Below, piece after piece: positions 1 to 10,271 of a DNA stretch of 64,000 bases. The stretch is taken from assembly GCF_964355755.1 (NCBI RefSeq), contig NC_092674.1, positions 9,927,001 to 9,991,000 on the forward strand. The letters are read 5' to 3'. Numbering within the stretch: the stretch's first letter is position 1; every line of letters starts with the position of its first letter. Below the pieces are notes generated by a model, which was not told the origin of the DNA, did no database searches, and saw only the letters and a program-made list of their open reading frames with translations. Both the position numbers and the translations under genes were made by a program. The DNA is from Antedon mediterranea. Taxonomy: Eukaryota; Echinodermata; Crinoidea; Comatulida; Antedonidae.

Positions 1-282
1 TATTGTGCCCTTGAAAAATTGCTATTTATTGTCTTTGCATTGCAATTGCATGCATACTTAATTTTATTGTAAAGTTATATAGAGAGCGTCTATTAATTCG
101 TAATTACATGCATAGTTTAAATAATTATATTTTTTTCAATTAAATAAATTTGTTTAAGTGTTCAAACCACCCTGGTTTTTATCAAATTTTGGGTTGATCA
201 AGCTTGGACATCGTTACAAATTACAATTGTTTATTCAGAGTGTTATAGTTCAGTATCTGTGATAAGGCATAGAGATATTATA
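1..282. other. AT-rich flank, no feature
   Basis: AT-rich sequence with no open frame or repeat that I can support. It ends at the 3-bp target duplication (ATA) of the neighbouring TIR element. Confidence 0.6.
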
Positions 283-1144
283 GGCCCTGTTTCTGCTGCC
301 AATCCCAAATATACCGTATAAATATACCGTATAAATATACCGTATATGAAATTCGTGCACCGTTTCCGCTGCACATACTTCGTGGGTGGGCTGTAAAAAA
401 AGTTGGCTTTCATATACCCAAAATGCATTTTGTGAGACGGAAGTATGGATTGACCTAGAGTCTCGTGTAGTGAGGTTACATGACAAAAACAAAACAATGA
501 TGGTTTCTCAAAACGTCTTAGCATTGCTTTCTATTTTAAATCTAATGATCAGAAGTGGCAACGAATTTACATCGCACAAACAATCTAGAAATGTAGAATG
601 GGCATTGACTACATTTATGCAAAGAAGACGACGGCGTTTGCCGATAACTTTGGCGTTATTAAGTCTACCACAAATTCTGCTTTTATTTTGTTTGAGATAC
701 TTTTGTAAATCTCGGTATCTCTTCTGTTGCCATGTAGTCTCCCCCCAACCTTCGCTTCTCCCCACAATTGAATTGCAAAAATAGTTATTTCTTCAGTCCA
801 CAGTGATATTTTGATCTGTTGCTTGCTTATTATACACGCGTGTGTCAATGCAGCAGAAAAACCCAAACAAACGCGTCACGCTCTGTTAGTTTTTGACCTC
901 GTGTCATGGGCCGGGTCACATATACGGTATATTTTGAGTGCAGCAGAAACGGGGTACGAAATATACGGTATATTTTGGAATATACCGTATAATATCCACA
1001 AACGATGGAGATATTTATGCGGTATATATACCGCATATATATACAGTATATTTTTTATGAGACCCTTTTTTGCTGCCAAAAAATATACCGTATATAAAAT
1101 ATACCGTATATATACGGTATATTTTTGGCAGCAGAAACGGGGCC
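283..1144 (-). mobile_element. Non-autonomous Harbinger-like TIR element, copy 1
   Basis: The left end reads GGCCCTGTTTCTGCTGCCAA and the right end is its inverse with one change. Both ends are flanked by ATA (280-282 and 1145-1147), a 3-bp duplication. A second copy lies at 22618-23496 in the opposite orientation and is flanked by TAA, which fits the TWA target of the PIF/Harbinger superfamily. Inside, the module GTTTCTGCTGC plus palindromic TATACCGTATA recurs near 355, 935, 1065 and 1125. The roughly 130-codon frame at 386-784 is kept in both copies, but it is only the element body and matches no transposase I recognise. The strand is relative to copy 2. The superfamily call rests on the ends and duplication only. 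Confidence 0.75.
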
Positions 1145-2239
1145 ATAGTAAACTACAGTAACTGTTGTTTATTGTTGTGTATTACATGTTGTGTTTTCAC
1201 TGATAACAGCTCAACAATAGTGCACTTAGCATGTAAGATACACAACACACAAGTACAGTATTGATGCTTTAACAATTAACTCAATTATCTACCCTATCCA
1301 AGACATTAGGTAATATTCATTGATTTTCCTCAAGGCTTCCAATTTCACCCACAAACTCATTTCATAGCATTGTTTACTGTATGTCGACAAAGAGTTTTTA
1401 ATGCCGTTCCCGTACATCTGAGTATGTGGAGAACTTTTTCTGGCTGCCAGGTTTAGAGCACATGAAAAAATTACCACTGATTTCTTGGCTGGCAGAAATG
1501 GGATAAACACCTGGTTCATTCAATTGAATATTCAAAATAACGGATGAAACACACTTGAAATTAGATGACGGTGGACAGCCATAAACTGTTCTTTGCACTA
1601 TTTGACTGCATGCATTTTGGGTAATGATGGTATTTTGGGTAAAAAATATCGTGACCACAGACTGATTTAAACAGGTTTTTGAGAACATAAACTTAATAAT
1701 TTGGTTGGTATATAAATTAATATTTTTATAAATAATTTTCAGCTAATTTGAAAGTATGATCAAATTAATTTGTATACAGTTAATTTTGCCAATGAAGAAA
1801 TCACAGATGATTTTGTAAATATTGACAATCACCAATGAAGAACCATTATAGAGAAAAACCAAATGAAGAAATTAAAGATTTTAGTACACAGATGTTTGTC
1901 CTCTGTTTAAACTTGTAGTCAACATGGATCATGTTCATGTTGGAATTCCTACACCAATTAACTACCATAGTTTATCAATTAACAACCATTAATGAGGTGT
2001 GAGAGACTAATTGTTAGCTAGCTTCAAATTCATTAGGCATGAAGGCAGGCAACAAGAATTTATTGAATTTCCACCAGCTACCAAAACGTAAATGATTTGA
2101 GATCATTGAATTAATTGACGGGAAACTGTTCTTTTGATATACAGTAGTTCAAAGGAATTTTAATTTTCTTAAAAGCTTTTTTTGTAATATTTAATTAAAT
2201 AGACAATATATTATCTAAATTCTTGGTGGTCTGGAAGTA
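1145..2239. other. AT-rich non-coding stretch
   Basis: Short frames on both strands lack similarity or splice context that I recognise. Nothing supportable is present apart from the A/T-rich background. Confidence 0.5.
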
Positions 2240-2400
2240 GGCAGGCTAGTAATGTAATAATAATAATAATAATAATAATATTTATTCGGTCATCAATGTA
2301 AAAATAACCAGGAATGAGAACAGGCTAAAGCCCAAACAGATTCTGCACTCACTCACATAATGTAGAGGACAGGTTATACTATTTATAGTAATAATAAAGA
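2240..2400 (-). repeat. (TAA)n microsatellite with retroposon-like tail
   Basis: A run of about eight TAA units (about 2256-2280) is followed by a unique segment. Read on the minus strand, that segment runs into a GAATAAATATTATTATT tail, the style of 3' end used by CR1/L2-type LINEs and their SINEs. No coding part is left, so this is at most a short 3' end fragment. Confidence 0.4.
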
Positions 2401-4100
2401 GCTTCCGATTTGGGATAAGTGCATGCGTTACTGGTTGTTGACCACAAAAACTTTGTTGAGTAGTTTATAGAAAAGACAACAAAATATGAATAATTTATTT
2501 GCAATGACAGAAAAGTTAACAATAAGTTGGGTCTTTACAATTCATTGTGTGCTTGCAGATTTGCGACGTGGTTCCTTACTCTACTAAGTCTAAAACCTAT
2601 TTAAAAATGCGGAATGATGTGGAAAATGTGGAATTTTGGGGGAAAATACGTCCTGGCTTTCTGTTGTTCCCAGAGCTTTAAATTCTTCACACGATTCACT
2701 TAAAGACCCCTTCCCTGCAATTTTGGACGTTTTTTGGAAAATAATACATATATATCACTTTAAAAACATTAAACCATGTCATTCCTTGTCTTAAATGTAC
2801 GTTTTATGGTAAATTATGATAAAAAGTGAGAAACAATGCACTACCTAAGTAGCTCGCGGCGATCGACCTCTCGTGGACGGTCTCAGGCCTAGCCTAGCTA
2901 GGCTTAGTTTTGTAGGCCTAGCTGGTAAACATCGGTAACGTACGAACATCGTACGCTAGCTATATACCTAGCCTGACGTATAGTTGCTGCAGTAATTGTC
3001 TTTCTATTTTTGCCAGACTCCGTTGATAAAAATTGGGGAAAACCCGGTATTTTCGCTGAAAAGTTAGGAGTCTTCCATTTGTTTTGGCTTCACGATCGAT
3101 CGAAAAGTGGGCGAATTACAGGTGAAAAACAAAAATATCAATCCGCGCGCAATGCATTTTGGGATTTATAGCGGGCCGCTATAATTATTAAAATCGATTT
3201 ATTTTTCACATTTTTAACCGTTTAAAGACGAAAAAAGTTATCGCAATAGGACCATATAGTATTATTTTTACATTAAATATAGTTTGTGATCTTAAATTAG
3301 ATCTAAAAAACGTAGGGAATGGGGCTTTAATATGTAAAGTCCAGTAGAAATTCAATACAAGTGTTATGAAAATGAACATGTTAAATTTTATGAACTTGTC
3401 CTTGTGACAGTGACACATATTATAATGCAAATATAGTGGATTATCTGTCAATTTGACAGTTAAAGAAGATTATGCCTTAAAAATGCACTGAACGTCAGTC
3501 TTTGTCGTCAACATCTTGTCGTTTACGTCAGCTAAAATAAAAGAAGTAGGCCAAGAAGCTTTTTTTGTTAGTATATAAATTCTTTTTCATAGAAAAAATA
3601 AGATATTTTAAATCTCAATTTTATGGAATTGCTACAGAACTACTCTAGAAATAATGTTTATATTGTACTGTCCCTTGCTATATTTTGTAAACATTTTGTA
3701 TAGTCGAACCTCTTGTTATGAGAGTGTTCCTCAGTTTTAAAGGAGAGCAACGAGTAAATATTATTATTTACAATAAAATGACTGTACAAGGTAGACTGTC
3801 TTTGTAAAACAATGAATGTACCCAAAAGTTCAAGATTCTGTTGTTAGATAGGAATATGTACTGTACATGTGGTAATACGTAGGCAGCGACTCCCTTGAGT
3901 TGTATGTACGCATTCATGTTGTGATGTAATAGTAGTTGCACAGTACAGCAGATGGACATTCATGTATTGTAATACATTCATTGACAAATCACATTTTAGC
4001 CTCCACTTACTCCAGGAAAACTTCACTTCCCACTGAATAGCATTATTAAGCAATGCAATAAGCTTGTTGACGTCTGCAGTAGAATCTCCTAAGAACAATA
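2401..4100. other. Non-coding stretch with a CpG-rich patch
   Basis: Mostly AT-rich DNA with no recognisable exon. About 2850-3180 stands out with many CpGs, repeated GGCCTAGC/GCTAGGC and CGATCGATCG motifs, and a GCATTTTGGGATTTATAG block near 3152. It could be a promoter-like island or the remains of a mobile element. No gene start could be tied to it. Confidence 0.35.
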
Positions 4101-4520
4101 GAAAACTGCATTGTTATTATATGAATTAGTACTGGTGAATGAACTCCTGAGTTTCTGTGATGCTTGATATTCATACTATAATGCACCGTTCCGAAAGAAT
4201 GTGCGCACTAAAGATTTTGAAAACTGCATGAATTAGTACTGGTTAATAAACACCCGAATTTCTGTGTTGCTTTAAATATTTATACTATAATGCACTGTTC
4301 CTAAAATAATTTGCGCACTAAAGACTTTTCAACTAGAAAACTGCATTTATAATGAATTAGTACTCGTATTCATGCAAATTTGCGCACTAAAGTCTTTTAA
4401 ACTAGAAAACTGCATTGTTATATGAATTAGTACTGGCGAATGAACTCATGAGTTTTGATACTTGCACTATAATGCACTGTTCTTAAAATACTTTATTCAC
4501 TAAAAACTTGTGGACGACTA
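4101..4520. repeat. Degenerate tandem repeat, about 70-120-bp units
   Basis: A unit carrying AAAACTGCAT, GAATTAGTACTGG, ACTATAATGCACTGTTC and GCGCACTAAAGA recurs about four times, with AAAACTGCAT at about 4103, 4223, 4338 and 4408. The copies differ by substitutions and internal deletions, so the array is old. Confidence 0.75.
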
Positions 4521-5350
4521 TATGAACAGTACAGTACTACTAGTAGTAGTGGTTAATTTTAGTCCTAATGTAGCCCCTGGTGTGAAAAAGCGATTCTTTA
4601 TAAATTATATATATACTATAGGTACTACTACTGGCTGTTTAGCTTTACAACTTTAAATTGGTAGACACTAAAGTCCACACTAGTGTGCACTCGACCCAGT
4701 AGGTCAGAGGTCATTCTTCTACATTTACTTTGGATAGATACTGTTCAAAGGTTCATCATCCTGTTCTTGTAAAATTCATTAAAGGTAAAATCCTGTCAAT
4801 GCCCTTTAAAACTGCTAACAGGTTGTCAATGTGTATATTTAACAAAGGATGTAAAATCACAACAGTTTACTTTTAATGTTCATGTACTGATTTATATCCT
4901 ACTAATTCTTTCTGTTCCATCGCCATTTGAAGTTAAGTGCTATGAACGTACGTTTTATGTTCCTCTCTAATTCATTCTTGAAGATAGTGAATTAAACTTG
5001 ACTGTAAAAGCTATTAAATATCTTGAAAATATCTAATTGTATACTGAAGTTAGATTAGAATTTCTCAAATTGAAATTTCATATAGTCTCCTACCAACAAT
5101 TCTCTATTCTTACAAAGCTTTTTCCTCAATTGAAACCATTTGTGCCATTTGAATAATCAAAAATTCATTATTGATGTACAATTCTAAAAACTGGTACTAT
5201 AAGTTGTGTCTTTCCAGACAAGTTTATTATAAAATATAACACTGTGTCTATTGTTTGTAATTGAGCTTAAATTAGGTGGGATTAAATATGGTCATGGGAA
5301 TTGGTAACTAATTTTGAATAATGCAATGCATACAGTACTGTTTTAGTCAA
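4521..5350. other. AT-rich non-coding stretch
   Basis: No exon or repeat structure that I can support, beyond scattered TACAGTA/TACTGTA words. Confidence 0.5.
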
Positions 5351-5351
5351 C

Positions 5352-5600
5352 TTACCTGAATAAACCAACAATGGCCTTTTTCCTTCCATAGGTGTTATGA
5401 ACATCCCCCCAGAACAGTGGTATCAACCCTCATGTTGGCAACCATGCCCATATCTAAAGTATACTATTAAGCTGAATAAACCAACAATGGCCTTTTCCCC
5501 TCCAAAGAGAGAATATAGAGCATTTAATAAGTTTATGAACATCCCTGAAGGACAGTGGTATCAACCCTCATGTTGAAAACCATATCTATACTATACTATT
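5352..5600. repeat. Duplicated dispersed repeat (AATAAACCAACAATGGCC family)
   Basis: Two tandem copies, about 115-130 bp apart, both start with CTGAATAAACCAACAATGGCC and end with CAGTGGTATCAACCCTCATG. Diverged relatives of the first motif occur near 14187, 34197 and 44630, each after a TTTGTGCC-like or TTCGTGCC-like word. This is therefore a dispersed family, probably a decayed transposon, seen at least four times in the window. Confidence 0.65.
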
Positions 5601-6950
5601 TTTATATTAGAATGTTTATTTTGAAGTGATCATTACTATAGCAGTCAGGGGGAAAATGGCAAAACTACTTTCTAGAATTTTTATCAGATAATCTATATTG
5701 TTTTTGACTACTATTTTAACTTGACTACAGTTCTGATTTTGCCATTTTTCCTCTAACTGATAGTATTATAATGACTGATTGATAGTCCAACTTTACTGGT
5801 CTCTTGAGCTTTTAAAACCTAATTAGATCAATTTTATAGCACACAATACATATTATTTTACAACTATAATTAGATGATTTATTTGTTTATATTCGTTTCT
5901 TGACAAATCTTTTATTTTATATGATTTATTTATAGTAATTACTCTTTGATAATAATATGACTTGCATTTTTATTGGTTTTTAAATTACAGCTTTTTTTGT
6001 GTGTGATTGGGCGTTCACTTTTGGACCTACATTATTGTATTTATTGTATACATAGTGTACAACTAGTGTTTATACTGTATACTATACTATATCCACATTA
6101 TTTTATTTTTAGTTACAAAGTCTGATTGTATTTGTCTGTGTAAATTGGCCTTAATGGGTGTCACAAAGACGTAGTTAGTATAAAATTACAAAATATTAAA
6201 ACTAAAATTTATGAGTAAACAAAAATTTAAAGACATATTCTTTCTATATAAACATCATTACTATCTTTAGATCTTTGGTAGTGTCTAAGTTGAGTTGATG
6301 TTTTATCCCAGCTAACATTTTACCATTGGCTGTTTGTTTATTTTTTTAGAACGGAGGGGTCAAAGAAAAGGTTGACATAAAATCTGAAAAGTCACAGTGA
6401 CTTGTATTCTTTTAGTCATAACAGAAATATACAAAAAAAGATTCTAGTAAAGGATCGGACCATTGAACAAAAATTATTATTCTACCTACTGTAGGTAGAT
6501 GACCTACTGTACAAAAACAAGTTATTGTTATTTTTTAATCAAATATTCTTCTTGAAAGAAGTTCATGCTTCATGAAAAATTCTGAAAAGAATAAACAATA
6601 TTGTGGAAGTTCTGCTTTCGAAAGAAGTTTTTCGCATCATGGAGAAATATAAAAACTTAGATTAAATTGTTAATTAAGATCAGCTTGACCAATGCTTTAT
6701 AATATCCATGTGAACTGGACCTTGTCTAGTTGATAATGCAGGTTTAAAGATAGACATCCTAAAAGTATAGCTATCACTTATAATAATAAATTCAGAGATT
6801 TGTGTAAAGCCATTCTTTGTTTTATCATGTCCTTCACTAGTTGTAGGTACTTTTGATCTTTGATACTGATACCAGCGTTAATATAGTACAAGTCCATTGG
6901 CCCAATGGAGGATTTCTTCCTTCATCGTTGACCCATGGTTGACTCATAGA
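5601..6950. other. AT-rich non-coding stretch
   Basis: No coding exon recognised. It contains short poly-A/T runs and TATACTGTATACTATACTAT-like simple sequence near 6065. Confidence 0.5.
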
Positions 6951-6954
6951 TAAA

Positions 6955-7150
6955 AATTTACCCATGACTGGCAGGTAAAGCCTCTTCCTTGAATAAGGGT
7001 GTCCCCTGACTAAGAGTGTCCATTCAATAGGGGTGTCCCCTGACTAAGAGTGTCCATTGAATAGGGGTGTCCCCTGACTAAGAGTGTCCATTGAATAGGG
7101 GTGTCCCCTGACTAAGAGTGTCCATTGAATAGTAGGGTCCCAAAAGAGGT
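6955..7150. mobile_element. pogo/Tigger-like MITE fragment with 34-bp repeats
   Basis: Four 34-bp units (from 6992, 7026, 7060, 7094) contain GGGGTGTCCCCTGACTAAGAGTGTCC. The AATAGGGGTGTCCCC core is the same as that in the dispersed TIR family at 29254-30240, 40472-40703 and other sites. Units are nearly identical, so amplification was recent. The outer TIRs are not clear in this copy. Confidence 0.65.
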
Positions 7151-7924
7151 GTTATATTATACTTACTGGATGTTAATATAATATAAATTAATTTTATATT
7201 GCGCAAAATGCAGGGCACCTCTAAGCGCAATCAACAGAAAAATATTTAAAAAAAACAGAAGATTAATGATGAAAGTGTAAATTAAAAAGTTAATGTTAAA
7301 GTGCTTTGTTGTGTTTGCTGTGTACTGAAGATGCATTTAATAATGGTATAGCAAGAGAATATTGAATGATGCCGAGTGACACATGGTTACAAGAATCTTA
7401 AACTGGCATAAAGGTCAACTCCAGCAGAGCATAATGTTGGTCAAGACGGCCTGAGTTCAGCGGGTGTCGGTCTCAAAATAGATTTAAAGGTGAAAATACT
7501 GATTAAAAAATCACTTTTATTTCTTCAATATGCTTGTTGTCCTATCTTCAAAAGGATTTCATTATTAAAGGAGGTATTACTTCCAAGGATGGGTTTAGTT
7601 TTGTGTGTGAAATGATCAAATCTCTCACAATTAGGATATAAAGTCAAGTAGGGTGCTTATAATTGATTGAAATGGCTAGAACACCAGGTCTGTCAGTGTG
7701 TCCTGTCATTCTCATGGTCTTCTTGATACAATAAGGGCAAATTGGAGCAGGAGCTTAACACTTCTGTTCTGGTAGCTGCTAGGCTATTTACAGTATACAA
7801 TTAAGGTATTTTGGAAATTACAAATATGCTCAATAGGCCTACATTATTCATCAGATAATAACGAGTACCAGTTAGCTGTTGGTGAGTTTAAGGAACATAG
7901 AGGGCTTAAAACCAATTCCTTCTG
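7151..7924. other. Non-coding stretch
   Basis: No supportable exon. It flanks the TIR element at 7925. Confidence 0.5.
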
Positions 7925-8294
7925 AAGCTGATTTTCCACTAGGGGAATTTGTTCGCGCGAATCGAAAGCGTCATGCTCTGCGCATGCGTATTCGAGTTTC
8001 TGTTTGTCATACTCCCTTCTGCGACGAATTCTAGTTCGAGTTTCTAGCGAAATTTACTAGTTCGAATTGTTTCTACTTTTTGCGAAGCGAAATATTGCGC
8101 AACCAATCAGAGCTCAGGAAATGAGCTATGACGCTTTCATGAGCACTCATGCGAATCGAAATGCTCAGCAACCACACGAGGAACATGAACGTCGCAGCTA
8201 TTCGCTCATGTAGTGGAAAGAGAGTAGGCGATTTTTTTCTCTTCGAAACGTTCGATTCGCGCGAACAAATTCGCCTAGTGGAAAATAGGCTTTA
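7925..8294. mobile_element. 370-bp MITE with about 45-bp TIRs
   Basis: The left arm (AAGCTGATTTTCCACTAGG, then GAATTTGTTCGCGCGAATCGAA) and the inverted right arm match almost base for base over about 45 bp. The interior is GC-richer than its surroundings and has repeated TTCGAGTTTC/GCGAAT words. It has no coding capacity. A clear target duplication is not visible, so the superfamily is unknown. Confidence 0.8.
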
Positions 8295-9148
8295 AGTTGA
8301 ATATACAAACATTGGAAACTCCACTTTTCCACTGTACCATATTGAAATGAAAGGTAAAGAAGTCTTATTGAACATGCCATGAAAGTATCAGTGGTCTAAT
8401 GGTAGGGTTCCTTCATATCAAGTGGAAAAGTCTCATTTTAAATCTTTTTCACAAAAAATGTTTGGCAAATACAAAAAGTGTGTTTATTAGTAAACTACCT
8501 TTTCTCTATTAGACCTGCATAAAATGACAGTTGTCATGGAAATGACTAAACAAACTAATATGTTAATTTTGTTTAATGTTATACAGTGTCCTCACTGTCA
8601 ATCTTATTTCATTAATACAACCTGTCACTTAGATAGATTGGTTTAATATTCTAAGTTAATCTGTAGATATAGAGGGATTAGAACGGCGTCAATGAAGTTA
8701 TATGCTGATGAGCTTTCAGATCAATGGAATTAAAGAGAGATTGAACGGTGAATTTATAAAATTGTACTGTAAAAATCATTTTTAAAATACCACCATTTTC
8801 CATTAATACAATATTTATTAAATTAATATTAAGGATCAACTGCCGATTTGGCTTCGGAATTTTTAATAGGGTTATTCCATTTAAAAGTAGGGGTGATGGT
8901 TATATATTGTGTGAAATAGGAATGATATTGAGGGCGATCTCTTTCAGTTGTTCCTGAGCTGCACCAGCTGTAAATCTTAAAATCCTGTTCCGAAATTAAT
9001 ATAGGACAATACTGTACATTATTTTAGAGTGTGTAAAACTGAGCATTCATTCCAGGATAGTAGAGGAAGAGTACAAACTTTAAACATACCGTGTTGGTTG
9101 CGGAACGTGGCTGAAGTTACTGTCGTTTTGTCCTGAAACAAAAGCTCA
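8295..9148. other. Non-coding stretch
   Basis: At 8386-8412 there is a tRNA A-box-like TGGTCTAATGGTAGGG but no matching B box nearby, so no SINE is called. The segment ends with CTCA, the target duplication of the LTR element. Confidence 0.45.
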
Positions 9149-9504
9149 TGTAACGGTAGTCGTGTCGAGGGCCAAGGCAATAACGATGGCACACAATTAT
9201 TCAATGTACAAAATATAATATTTATTCAATCAAAAAATAATATTATAAAACAATGTGAAACGTAGTGATTCTGACTGATGTTATAGTCTCAAGAATCAAT
9301 ACCCGAACTAACTAACTTAACTACAAAACATATATTTATATTAAGGGGACAGGAAGGATGACTAATTAAATGGTACCACATCCTGATTGACTTTCCTTGG
9401 AAGACCCACCTCAGGAATGTAGTGTTCCAAGTTAAGTAGGCATCGGGGAGAGTAAGGGGTGAATAGCCTGTGTGACTAATAGGGTTTGGTCCCACCATGT
9501 TACA
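9149..9504 (-). repeat. 3' LTR
   Basis: This is the downstream LTR of the minus-strand element, TG...CA bounded. On the minus strand it carries a TATAAATATA box (9331-9340) and an AATAAA signal (9221-9226), so U3, R and U5 can be placed in order. It appears identical to the copy at 12539-12894. Confidence 0.92.
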
Positions 9505-9515
9505 TTCCCCCGCTC
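9505..9515 (-). promoter_or_regulatory. Polypurine tract of the LTR element
   Basis: Read on the minus strand, GAGCGGGGGAA directly abuts the 3' LTR. This is where plus-strand DNA synthesis is primed in LTR elements. Confidence 0.8.
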
Positions 9516-10271
9516 GTCAATTCGAAGCCGTGTCTTCGAAACCAACGAGTCACTGAGCCAAAAATGTATTGAGAAACAAACTTAACTACGAACATCTTAA
9601 ATCTAAACAAAAGAAAAAGTAACGCAAATCGTCACAAATCAATAAATCGGCAAACGTGGCAAAACATACAAAAGTAAAAGTAAAATTGGTAAAAGTTCTC
9701 AAATTAAAAGTCATAATAACAATATAAAGCGTTCATAATAATATATAGCTCAGCAAACATGTTCAGTTGAAAATGAAAGTCAGCGGGACATAAATGTAGG
9801 AACTCCTGTATTTACTCCTGATAGATCCATCAATCAGCTGTTGCCTAGAAACAAGTTGACCTGCTTCCCAAAATTCAGTTCATAACAAAAAAATCTGAGA
9901 ACGACATAACTGCAGTTGACTGTCCACTATATCTTGAAGAAAATCTTCAAAAAATGTACATTTCTGGATTCAAGTTTCTCATCAATCCGAGTCAAATAAA
10001 GTGAAATAGTTTATCAATAAGTAATTCTCATGTAAGTGTTAAAAGTTTCTTGTGATCCATTATAATTAACTTCATTCAGAGAACATAGTTGTGAAAAGCT
10101 TCTTGTACCCAGTGGGCAGGAGGGGAGAACCAATAAAACACAATTCAACATACACATCATCATGACAGTGGCAGTAAACTTAATACTACATTTAACTAAA
10201 TCCAATCTGATAAGTAAATAAGCGTATTATATTTAAGATTATACATACAAGATGAAATTGATTTTACAAAA
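9516..10271 (-). other. Untranslated 3' part of the LTR element
   Basis: About 760 bp between the ORF stop and the polypurine tract without a frame resembling reverse transcriptase, integrase or envelope. The short frame at 10014-10205 is not recognisable. Confidence 0.6.
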
